Assembly (NCBI GenBank): GCA_031260745.1
Contig: JAISKY010000189.1
Location: 1 to 23,934 of the forward strand
Direction of reading: 5' to 3'
Origin: Oscillospiraceae bacterium
GTDB lineage: Bacteria > Bacillota > Clostridia > Oscillospirales > Oscillospiraceae
Length of the DNA: 23,934 nt
Below are positions 7,039 to 13,855 of the stretch, in pieces. The first letter of the stretch is position 1. Each line of letters starts with the position of its first letter. The notes under the pieces were generated by a model that searched no databases, was not told where the DNA came from, and saw only the letters and a program-made list of their open reading frames with translations. A program made the position numbers and the translations under genes.

Positions 7039-8186
7039 TAGTTTGCCTCTTTGAAGTGTGTCAGCATATCCGCGTAAACCGAATCGCCGGGATTTGCCGC
7101 GATAACGGCGTTCAAAGCGTTTTCGTAAACTTTGGTATCATACAGCGGAGTTATGTCGTAGTCGTTAGTATAACCGAAGTCAATAACGCTGTCGTGCAGA
7201 TGAACGGTCGCGGATTTGTCCGGGTCGGGGTTAGACAGCGCGAATCCGCCGTAAACCTCGGTGCGGATATACTCCGGGTCAATGTCAATGTACGTCTTAA
7301 CATCGGCGATTGTAGCGTCTGTGTTTTCCTGCGAGAACTTATACGCCTTAATCAAAGCGCGCTCAAAGGCTTCGTAGGTGTTCGGCTTCGCGCGGAGCGC
7401 GTCGGTAAGCGCGACCTGACGGCAGCACGGCTGATTATCGAATTGCTCCTGCTCGTTGCAATAGTACACTACCGTGTAACCTTGACTTAACGCTAGCGAC
7501 GCGTAAGGGCTGTATACGCTTGCCGCGTCGATTTCTCCGCTTGCAAGCGCGTTAAACGCGTCCTTTTGACTGTCGAAATAAACTACATTAACATCGTTAT
7601 CGGCGGTGTTTTCCTCTTTGTATTTAAGTCCCGCGTCGGTAAGAAGCACCTGAAGCTCCAAATCCTGAACGCTGTTCTTAACGCTGGCGACATTGCGACC
7701 CGCGAGTACGGTAATATCTCCGCGCTTAAAGTTGCCCGGAACGAGTTCCGACTTGATAACGTAGCCGTGGCCGTTGGTCATCGCTCCGCCGAAAACGCTA
7801 ATCGGGTGTTCTTGTGACTGGAACGTAATCGTCGGTACGGAACCGATAAACGCGGCGTCAAGTTTGTCGCCCTCAAGCGCCGTAACCATCTCGCCCGCGC
7901 TAGCGAACAGAGTAAGAGTTACGTCTAAGCCTTCCTCGGCGAAAAAGCCCTCCTCGGCGGCTACGAAGCCCAACAAGTGAGCTGTCGAATTAAGATGTCC
8001 CAGATTGAAAGTGGTTTGCTCAAGCGCGGCCGGTTCAGACGCGGCGGCGGTTGTGGGCGCGGCGGTAGCTGCCGAGCCTGAAGTCGCGGCCGGCGAAGCC
8101 GTAGACGCGGACCCGCCGTTTGAGCAAGCCGCGAACGCGAGTAAGATTAGCGTTACCGCTAACAGTAGTGAGATGATTTTACGCAT
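7038..8186 (-). CDS. ABC transporter solute-binding lipoprotein, NitT/TauT (SsuA/NMT1-like) family
   Basis: A 382-residue lipoprotein. The signal peptide (1-20) ends in AFAAC, and C21 would be lipidated, although Phe at -3 is not the commonest choice. An Ala/Ser/Thr linker (about 22-54) follows, then a periplasmic-binding-protein-like fold beginning LGHLNSTAHLLGFVAAEEGFFAEEGLDV, typical of SsuA/NMT1-like proteins. Segments LEGDKLDAAFIGSVP and LASGEIDAASVYSPYA are the usual ligand-sensing loops. An unusual CC pair occurs at QPCCRQVAL. It is the first gene of the eight-gene operon, behind AAAGAGG. It would capture a small anionic or amino-acid-like solute outside the cell and deliver it to the overlapping permease. 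The ligand is not inferable from the sequence. Confidence 0.9.
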   Translation of the reverse strand: MRKIISLLLAVTLILLAFAACSNGGSASTASPAATSGSAATAAPTTAAASEPAALEQTTFNLGHLNSTAHLLGFVAAEEGFFAEEGLDVTLTLFASAGEMVTALEGDKLDAAFIGSVPTITFQSQEHPISVFGGAMTNGHGYVIKSELVPGNFKRGDITVLAGRNVASVKNSVQDLELQVLLTDAGLKYKEENTADNDVNVVYFDSQKDAFNALASGEIDAASVYSPYASLALSQGYTVVYYCNEQEQFDNQPCCRQVALTDALRAKPNTYEAFERALIKAYKFSQENTDATIADVKTYIDIDPEYIRTEVYGGFALSNPDPDKSATVHLHDSVIDFGYTNDYDITPLYDTKVYENALNAVIAANPGDSVYADMLTHFKEAN

Positions 8187-8261
8187 TTGTGGAATACCTC
8201 TTTGTTATGTATTTTTTACGCGTACTCAGGCGATAAATAATAATATATACCGAATTAGTAT

Positions 8262-8271
8262 GCGTTAACGC
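8262..8271. promoter_or_regulatory. Palindrome at the operon start site, candidate operator
   Basis: GCGTTAACGC is a perfect 10-bp palindrome. It begins four bases downstream of the -10 box and covers the predicted transcription start of the operon. A repressor bound here would block initiation. No matching regulator gene is in the window, and the site could be chance. Confidence 0.4.
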
Positions 8272-8275
8272 GATA

Positions 8276-8304
8276 AGTATACACGCAATTTCTCTGTTTG
8301 TCAA
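8276..8304 (-). promoter_or_regulatory. Sigma-A promoter of the transporter/2-oxoacid oxidoreductase operon
   Basis: On the minus strand TTGACA (8304 to 8299) and TATACT (8281 to 8276) are separated by exactly 17 bp, close to the vegetative consensus. The predicted start is near 8269, giving a leader of about 80 nt before the solute-binding protein gene. It is the only good promoter found for the whole eight-gene block. Confidence 0.85.
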
Positions 8305-8355
8305 GAGATATTTTTATTTTTGTTCATCGCCGCGCCCGTCAGCGTTGTCACACAC

Positions 8356-8386
8356 AAAATCCGAAGCCGTAAAAGCTTCGGATTTT
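8356..8386 (-). terminator. Rho-independent terminator of the cupin gene
   Basis: Perfect 12-bp arms AAAATCCGAAGC (8356-8367) and GCTTCGGATTTT (8375-8386) enclose a 7-nt loop. Read on the minus strand the hairpin lies about 40 bp after the cupin stop and ends in TTTTGTGTGTG. It also insulates the cupin gene from the promoter of the next operon. Confidence 0.75.
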
Positions 8387-8427
8387 GCTTGGTATGTCAT
8401 TCTTACGAGCCCGACGGCGCGAAACTC

Positions 8428-8781
8428 TTACTTTTTCAGAGCGACGAGCATTTGGCAGGACTCGGAGCCTGTATTAACAACGGCTTTCTTAGTGCCGGGT
8501 CCGCAGTGGAACGCGTCGCCTTTGTGAAGTACGGTGACTGACTGCAAGCCCTCGTCGTTCTCGGCGGTCAAAGTCATTTCGCCCTCAACGATGTAGTAGA
8601 CGCTCTCCATAGCGTTTGAACCGAATTCGCAGCCGCCGCCGGGCAGAAAATGACTAAGCCCGATTGTCATTACTCCGTCGTTAACGTCCTGCGGGTCGCA
8701 CAATCTGGTTGTGCGGACGTCGAAATGCTTCGCGGCTTCGTATTTGTACGCTTCCTCTTTACGAGTGATTTTATAGCTCAT
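8428..8781 (-). CDS. Small single-domain cupin protein
   Basis: A 117-residue protein with one cupin barrel. The beta-strand pattern is clear: LSHFLPGGGCEFGSNAMESVYYIVEGEM resembles cupin motif 1, and LHKGDAFHCGPGTKKAVVNTG resembles motif 2. The HxH of motif 1 and the His of motif 2 are absent (replaced by non-ligand residues and Lys), while Glu and PG are kept. It is therefore probably a binding or isomerase-like cupin rather than a metal-dependent dioxygenase. It has AAAGGAG upstream, its own promoter and its own terminator, so it is expressed alone. No function can be assigned; proximity to the 2-oxoacid operon is only suggestive. Confidence 0.85.
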   Translation of the reverse strand: MSYKITRKEEAYKYEAAKHFDVRTTRLCDPQDVNDGVMTIGLSHFLPGGGCEFGSNAMESVYYIVEGEMTLTAENDEGLQSVTVLHKGDAFHCGPGTKKAVVNTGSESCQMLVALKK

Positions 8782-8814
8782 TGGTATCTCTCCTTTGGAT
8801 TTTTTATTGTATAT

Positions 8815-8843
8815 ACTTTACCACAATTCCATACGCTTGTCAA
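8815..8843 (-). promoter_or_regulatory. Sigma-A promoter of the cupin gene
   Basis: On the minus strand TTGACA (8843 to 8838) and TAAAGT (8820 to 8815) are 17 bp apart. The predicted start is near 8808, about 27 nt before the cupin ATG. It lies in the gap between lepA and the cupin gene. Confidence 0.75.
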
Positions 8844-8898
8844 TCGTAAATTTTCCAACTTCACAGCCGTTGTTTTATTTTCAATAAATCGCAAATCT

Positions 8899-10704
8899 CT
8901 ACTCGTCGAGTTTCAGCACCGCCATAAACGCCTCTTGCGGAACGGTTACGCTGCCTAAACTCCGCATTTTCTTTTTACCCTCTTTTTGTTTCTCCAACAG
9001 TTTTTTCTTACGGGTAATGTCGCCGCCGTAGCACTTAGCCAGTACGTCCTTCCTAAGCGCGCGAATTGTTTCGCGGGCAATTATTTTACCGCCGATTGCC
9101 GCCTGAACCGGAACCTCAAACATCTGGCGAGGTATATTATCTTTCAGTTTCTCGACAATGCGCCGCGCGCGAGGATACGCCTTATCGCGATGTACGATAA
9201 ACGATAACGCGTCAACCGGGTCGCCGTTCAGCAACACGTCAAGTTTAACCAAATCCGATTTACGGTACTCGTCAAACTCGTAATCAAGCGATGCGTAGCC
9301 CTTACTGCGCGATTTCAGCGCGTCAAAAAAGTCGTAGATTATCTCGTTCAGCGGGAGCATATATTTTAGCTCGACTCTGCCGCCGTCAAGGTAAACCTGA
9401 TTGGAGAACTCTCCGCGCCGCTCTTGGCACAAATCCATAATGTTACCTATATATTCCGGCGGGACGAGTATCGACGCTTTGACGAACGGTTCTTCCGCGT
9501 GTTCAATTGATGACGGGTCAGGATAATTCAGCGGATTGTCTATCATTACCACGGTTCCGTCGGTTAGGATTACTTTGTGAATAACGCTGGGAGCGGTAGT
9601 TATCAGGTCGAGGTTATACTCGCGTTCCAAACGCTCGCTGATTACCTCCATATGCAAAAGCCCGAGGAATCCGCAACGGAATCCGAACCCTAAAGCTGCC
9701 GAAGTTTCCGGCTGAAAGCTCAACGCCGCGTCGTTTAGCTTGAGTTTCTCAATCGCGTCGCGCAAATCGGGGTAACGCGCTCCGTCAGCGGGATAAATGC
9801 CGCTGAACACCATCGGACGCGCCGGACGATAACCGAGTAAAGGCTCCGAAGCGGGAATCTCCGAGCTTGTAACCGTATCACCGGGTTGAGCGTCCTCCAC
9901 GTTCTTAATGCTGGCGGTAAAGTAGCCCACGTCGCCCGCGCCGAGTTCGCCGCAAGGTTCAAGTTTAGTCGGACGCATGTGTCCGACCTCAACGACGCGG
10001 TAACTCGCGTCGGAGTTCATCATCTTGATTTCCGCGTCTTTGCGGATTACTCCGTCCTTGACGCGAATGTAGACAATAACGCCCTTGAAGCTGTCGTATT
10101 GGCTGTCGAATATCAAAGCTCTCAGCGGCAAATCCGGGTCTGCCGCCGGAGCGGGAATGTCGCGCACTATCATTTCCAGCACTTCGCCGATGTTAATTCC
10201 AAGTTTCGCGCTGATAAGCGGGGCTTTCTCGGCGGGTATGCCGATAATGTCCTCGATTTCTTTTATCACGCGGTCCGGGTCTGAACCGGGGAGGTCGATT
10301 TTGTTAATTACCGGGAGCACCTCAAGATTATTATCCACGGCAAGATACGCGTTGGCAAGCGTTTGAGCCTCCGTACCCTGACGCGCGTCAACGACGAGCA
10401 ACGCCCCCTCGCACGCGGACAGGGAGCGCGAAACCTCGTAGTTAAAATCCACGTGTCCCGGAGTGTCAATCAGATTCAGAGTATAGATATTACCGTCCGC
10501 GGCTTTATAACTTAACCCGACGGCGCGGGCTTTAATGGTTATTCCGCGCTCGCGTTCAAGCTCCATATTGTCAAGAAGTTGACTTTCCATTTCACGCGGG
10601 TCAACGGCTCCGCACGCTTCTAAAAGCCGGTCGGCAAGCGTACTTTTGCCGTGGTCGATATGAGCGATAATCGAAAAATTTCGTATTGTTTTGGGGTCTA
10701 TCAA
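8899..10704 (-). CDS. lepA: Elongation factor 4 (ribosome back-translocase LepA)
   Basis: A 601-residue translational GTPase of the normal LepA length. G-domain motifs in order are AHIDHGKST (14-22), the switch GITIKA, DTPGH, NKID and SAKLG. After the beta-barrel and EF-G-like domains, the C-terminal LepA-specific domain ends in KKLLEKQKEGKKKMRSLGSVTVPQEAFMAVLK, the family signature. It binds the ribosome and helps with stalled or mistranslocated complexes. The start has AAAGGAG. It lies 74 bp after the MFS transporter gene in the same direction, separated by an inverted pair of heptad repeats. LepA often sits next to hemN and hrcA in Firmicutes; that neighbourhood is not seen here. Confidence 0.98.
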   Translation of the reverse strand: MIDPKTIRNFSIIAHIDHGKSTLADRLLEACGAVDPREMESQLLDNMELERERGITIKARAVGLSYKAADGNIYTLNLIDTPGHVDFNYEVSRSLSACEGALLVVDARQGTEAQTLANAYLAVDNNLEVLPVINKIDLPGSDPDRVIKEIEDIIGIPAEKAPLISAKLGINIGEVLEMIVRDIPAPAADPDLPLRALIFDSQYDSFKGVIVYIRVKDGVIRKDAEIKMMNSDASYRVVEVGHMRPTKLEPCGELGAGDVGYFTASIKNVEDAQPGDTVTSSEIPASEPLLGYRPARPMVFSGIYPADGARYPDLRDAIEKLKLNDAALSFQPETSAALGFGFRCGFLGLLHMEVISERLEREYNLDLITTAPSVIHKVILTDGTVVMIDNPLNYPDPSSIEHAEEPFVKASILVPPEYIGNIMDLCQERRGEFSNQVYLDGGRVELKYMLPLNEIIYDFFDALKSRSKGYASLDYEFDEYRKSDLVKLDVLLNGDPVDALSFIVHRDKAYPRARRIVEKLKDNIPRQMFEVPVQAAIGGKIIARETIRALRKDVLAKCYGGDITRKKKLLEKQKEGKKKMRSLGSVTVPQEAFMAVLKLDE

Positions 10705-10729
10705 AATTTATTATTCTCCTTTGAAATAA

Positions 10730-10811
10730 AGCAGAGAGAAGAAAGCAGAAATACGAAAGACGAGAATAAGAAATGCGGTTATTTCTGCTCTCTGTTCTCT
10801 GAACTCTGCTC
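10730..10811. repeat. Facing arrays of degenerate 7-bp repeats between MFS gene and lepA
   Basis: The left array (10730-10771) reads as six heptads: AGCAGAG, AGAAGAA, AGCAGAA, ATACGAA, AGACGAG, AATAAGA. The right array (10784-10811) has four uninterrupted heptads of the form TCTGNNC: TCTGCTC, TCTGTTC, TCTGAAC, TCTGCTC. The arrays are inverted relative to each other. 10732-10752 pairs with 10781-10801 over 18 of 21 positions, plus one G-U pair in the minus-strand RNA. The right arm encodes the last residues of the MFS protein and includes its stop codon. The hairpin may modulate read-through into lepA, but it is not a standard terminator because it lacks a clean U-run. Confidence 0.7.
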
Positions 10812-12008
10812 TATTTTCGTTGGCATAAACGGCGAGATAATCACGAACAGTACCATTATCGCCGCCTCGAAATAGAAAAACTTAGAGTAGTCGTTATTTG
10901 CGAGCGGCATTGTCACGAACGTCGGAATGATAAAGTTAGCCGCGAGCATAAGCGTCGCGCTGAACCCGCCCGCGGTTCCCGCGTACTTAGGACCAATCTC
11001 CGGGAATGTCAACGGCAGTCCCGTTAAAATCGGAGTATGTCCGAGCGTCATCATTCCCAGCAACGACAACGCGATGACTTTTAGCGGAACATTCGGAATC
11101 CTCCACGCAAACGCGATTCCGAACGCCGAGATAATTCCAATCACCGTGAACCACAGTTTAGGACGCTTCAGCGCGTTGAACAGTTTGCCCGTAAACAGAC
11201 ACCCAATCAGCGCGGAGAACGTGAACACGTTAGTTATCGTCACTGCCTGACCTTGGGTGTAGCCAAAATCAGCCTGTAACGCGCTGGGCATAAATTGCGT
11301 AAGCGTCAAAGCCGCCGACTGGAACAGCATCATTCCGACTGCCATAATCCAAATACGCCGACTGCGTACTACAACTTTCAGGCACTCCAAAATCGGAGGT
11401 TGCGCCTCCGCGTTTGCCGCAACCGGAACTTTGGGTTTATCTCGTCCGAGTATCAGCCACACTACGACCATAAACGCGGCGTAGATTCCCGATGAAACGA
11501 ACGCCGAACTGTAATTTGTGAACAAAGTAGCGACTCCGCTGCTAAGCGCCATTGAGCCGTTATTGAACGCTACGAATATTCCCAACGCCAGTCCGGTTTG
11601 AGCCGCGGGAAACCACGTTCCGACAAACTTCATCTGATTAGCGTTGAAAAATGTAGCCGCGACTCCGGTCAACGCCATACAGATGAACATCACCGCGTAA
11701 GAAGTCGCCCAAATTCTCGCGATTATCGCCGCCGCGGATATTGATATGCAAATAATCAGAACTTTCTTCAATCCGAAGCGGTCAACCAAAACTCCGGAAA
11801 CTAAACTGAACAACGCTCCGGGCAGAAGCGGAGCGGTTGAGAGCGCGGCGAACTCCGCGCCGTTCTCTTTTATACCGATACCCGCAAGCCACGGATTGCC
11901 CCATATCGTCATCATATACTGAGCGTACTGCGGCGACATTATGCCAAAACACATCAGCGCCAGTATAAGCCACTTGTATTTAGAGCTTTCTTTTTTAGCC
12001 GTAATCAA
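10779..12008 (-). CDS. MFS transporter (OxlT-like oxalate/formate antiporter group)
   Basis: A major facilitator permease with about 12 hydrophobic spans. The reading frame is open to an ATG at 12131, but that would overlap the DUF342 gene by 97 nt with a basic, non-family extension. I prefer TTG 12008, preceded by GGAG and 26 nt after the upstream stop, giving about 409 residues. Landmarks are KYKWLILALMCFGIMSPQYA at the first span, the loop GVLVDRFGLKKVL between spans 2 and 3, and TWFPAAQTGLALGIF. Those features suit the oxalate:formate antiporter-like subgroup, which moves small carboxylates. The last residues are encoded by 7-bp tandem repeats. It probably shares the FapA operon. Substrate unknown. 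Confidence 0.85.
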   Translation of the reverse strand: MITAKKESSKYKWLILALMCFGIMSPQYAQYMMTIWGNPWLAGIGIKENGAEFAALSTAPLLPGALFSLVSGVLVDRFGLKKVLIICISISAAAIIARIWATSYAVMFICMALTGVAATFFNANQMKFVGTWFPAAQTGLALGIFVAFNNGSMALSSGVATLFTNYSSAFVSSGIYAAFMVVVWLILGRDKPKVPVAANAEAQPPILECLKVVVRSRRIWIMAVGMMLFQSAALTLTQFMPSALQADFGYTQGQAVTITNVFTFSALIGCLFTGKLFNALKRPKLWFTVIGIISAFGIAFAWRIPNVPLKVIALSLLGMMTLGHTPILTGLPLTFPEIGPKYAGTAGGFSATLMLAANFIIPTFVTMPLANNDYSKFFYFEAAIMVLFVIISPFMPTKIEQSSENREQK

Positions 12009-12034
12009 ATTTTTGTTCTCCGTTTTTTGTTGAT

Positions 12035-13414
12035 TTATCTTGCGGGACTTGTGCTGATTCCGTCTTGTCTGCGAGTAAAGCGAACGAACTGTGTTTCGTT
12101 TTCGACGCGTATACGCTCCGGTCCGATACATATTGTCGCGAACGGGTGCAGAGTTCCCGTCACTATTATCGTTCCGTAACCCGTAGTTTGCAGAGCCTCC
12201 GCGACTTCGTCCTGTTCGTTGCTGAGGTCAATTAAATCCGCGTTGGATTTGTCGCGGCTAAGTTTAACCTGAGCGCGTTTTTCCTCCTGGTCCTCGCGAA
12301 GTCTGCCCGCCGCTTCAAGCTGCGCGAACACCGATTCCAAGCGTTCAAGCTGCGCGAGCTGAGCGGTAATTGTTTTGATTTCCTGTGGGATTGCCTGAGA
12401 ACGCTGGATAAGCTCCGGGTCGTTGCCCACTTCAAGCGTATTCTCGCCGGACGAGGTTTCAGAACCTACATTGACGCACTCAATACTACTGCGAGCCATA
12501 ATATGTGAAGCGAGAACAAGCGCGGTTTTACCCGTAATCTTAACCGTGCTTTTAGAGCGCAGCAGCGCGGAAATTGACGCTCCTACCTCTATATCGCCGG
12601 CCGTAACGGTTCCGTTTTGAATGTATTTGCATTTTACGCTGCCTTTGGCTCTGATTTCGCCGCTGCCGCGACCGTTGTAACCGTTGTTGATTATTACGTT
12701 TCCGTCAGTGATTATCGTGCCGCCGTCAAGCGAACCTTTTATAATCACGTCGCCGACAGCTTTTACAACCGCGCCTTGAGCTACGTCGCCGTTTACCTGA
12801 ACATTGCCGACAAAGTCAATATTACCCGTAGACATATCCACGGTATCAAGCGTCAGGGTATTCATTACCGTCACCGAGCGTCCCGACATCGAAACCTGAC
12901 CGTCTACCGACGCGACCAAATTAAGCCCGTCGGCGGAAATCTCCGTGCCTTTACCCTGCGGAAGTTTAACGTCGGGAAGTTTCGGAGCGGGAATCTCTTT
13001 TCCGAGTACGTTCAACCCGGGTTCGCCGAGAACCGCCGGATGCTTTATAGCAAGTACGTCGCCCTTTTTGGTGTTCTGAACATACCCGATGTCGCGGTAA
13101 TCCACCGTGCCGTCGGCGCGCTCACGCGGTTTAAGTTCCCTGACGGGAACGAAGTTAAGCTCCACGCTCGCGTTCTCACCCGCGGTCGGAAGCGTTCCTC
13201 TGGCAATCTCAAAAGTTTCGTCGTAGTGGTCGCCGCGCATTAGAAAGCTGATTACATCATTTTTAATGCCATGAACGACTCCCGAGGACGAGAGCGCTTT
13301 TAAGACGTCTTTTTCCGTAAATACAGGTTCCGGGTCTTTCGGTCTAATCAGTTTAATGGTCGCCGCCATCTTGTCCGCGCTGATAATGACATTCATTGTA
13401 ACATTACTTTCCAT
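12035..13414 (-). CDS. FapA / DUF342 family protein
   Basis: A 459-residue member of the FapA (DUF342) family. The start is ATG 13414 with AAGGAG six bases upstream; an in-frame TTG at 13429 overlaps that site and is not used. The N-terminal third is the FapA domain with PVRELKPRERADGTVDY and GDVLAIKHPAVLGEPG. The middle has repeated short GN/GDV turns (for example FVGNVQVNGDVAQGAVVKA) expected for a right-handed beta-helix. A coiled coil follows (about 345-420), then a short tail. The family is polymer-forming and cytoskeleton- or membrane-associated in Firmicutes, but its exact function is not established. The small Cys-rich protein upstream is translationally coupled, ending 12 nt before this start. 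Confidence 0.9.
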   Translation of the reverse strand: MESNVTMNVIISADKMAATIKLIRPKDPEPVFTEKDVLKALSSSGVVHGIKNDVISFLMRGDHYDETFEIARGTLPTAGENASVELNFVPVRELKPRERADGTVDYRDIGYVQNTKKGDVLAIKHPAVLGEPGLNVLGKEIPAPKLPDVKLPQGKGTEISADGLNLVASVDGQVSMSGRSVTVMNTLTLDTVDMSTGNIDFVGNVQVNGDVAQGAVVKAVGDVIIKGSLDGGTIITDGNVIINNGYNGRGSGEIRAKGSVKCKYIQNGTVTAGDIEVGASISALLRSKSTVKITGKTALVLASHIMARSSIECVNVGSETSSGENTLEVGNDPELIQRSQAIPQEIKTITAQLAQLERLESVFAQLEAAGRLREDQEEKRAQVKLSRDKSNADLIDLSNEQDEVAEALQTTGYGTIIVTGTLHPFATICIGPERIRVENETQFVRFTRRQDGISTSPAR

Positions 13415-13425
13415 ATCTTGCTCCT

Positions 13426-13623
13426 TCAATTAGTTTCTATAATGACGCGCTTCAAACGCGGTTCGTTTTCCGGAATACGGCGGTACGGGTCATACCTGAA
13501 CACGCGGCAGCTATCCCATAGTCTTACAATGCCGTGTCTGCGGCACAGCACCTCGCCGTCGCCGATTGAGTTGCCTTTGCCGCAATACGCGCAAGCGGGC
13601 GGAATATCTTTTCTGAACAGCAC
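13426..13623 (-). CDS. Small four-cysteine (zinc-ribbon-like) protein upstream of FapA
   Basis: A 65-residue protein starting at GTG 13623, with GGAGG about 12 bases upstream. Four cysteines (C11, C14, C27, C39) occur as CAYC, LCRR and SCR, followed by the basic FRYDPYRRIPE. This is the layout of a small zinc-ribbon-like family that I recognise beside DUF342/FapA genes in Clostridia; its function is unknown to me. It is the first gene of the operon from the 13713-13741 promoter, and its stop lies just before the FapA start, so the two are probably co-translated. Confidence 0.75.
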   Translation of the reverse strand: MLFRKDIPPACAYCGKGNSIGDGEVLCRRHGIVRLWDSCRVFRYDPYRRIPENEPRLKRVIIETN

Positions 13624-13712
13624 GTTTATTTAATACCTCCGCTTTAGTTTTGAAAGCTTTTAGATTTTGTCCGTATCGAAAGGCGAATCACAAACACCTT
13701 CAATTTACTCCT

Positions 13713-13741
13713 ATTATAATAAAATTTAGTTGTAAAGTCAA
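13713..13741 (-). promoter_or_regulatory. Sigma-A promoter of the small protein-FapA-MFS operon
   Basis: On the minus strand TTGACT (13741 to 13736) and TATAAT (13718 to 13713) are separated by 17 bp. The predicted start is near 13706, about 83 nt before the GTG of the small cysteine protein. It may also supply transcription for lepA. Confidence 0.85.
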
Positions 13742-13749
13742 CAACTTCT

Positions 13750-13765
13750 TTGCAAGTAATTGCAA
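13750..13765. promoter_or_regulatory. Paired TTGCAA sites between divergent genes, candidate operator
   Basis: Two copies of the self-complementary hexamer TTGCAA start exactly 10 bp apart (13750-13755 and 13760-13765), so they lie on one face of the helix. They are 8 bp beyond the -35 of the leftward promoter and about 90 bp upstream of the symporter gene. The second copy could also be the -35 of a rightward promoter with TAGAAT at 13781-13786, but the 15-bp spacer is short. A shared regulator of both directions is possible. Confidence 0.35.
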
Positions 13766-13855
13766 TATGACAAAATATGATAGAATACCGCCAAAGTTAT
13801 GTGGTAAAGTTGTCCTATATCAGCCGCCGATTAAAAGCAACGGAGGAACTTCAAA

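Noticed and set aside
8187..8275. Riboswitch in the leader of the transporter operon
   Set aside because: The leader is only about 80 nt, AT-rich, and contains no recognisable aptamer core or paired stems beyond the start-site palindrome.
12009..12131. N-terminal 41-residue extension of the MFS transporter
   Set aside because: It overlaps the end of the FapA gene, is an Arg/Lys-rich frame-shifted reading, and a TTG with GGAG fits the gene spacing.
12617..13243. A 208-codon plus-strand open frame opposite the FapA gene
   Set aside because: Low-complexity Val/Tyr/Arg-rich translation typical of an antisense frame, with a conserved FapA protein on the other strand.
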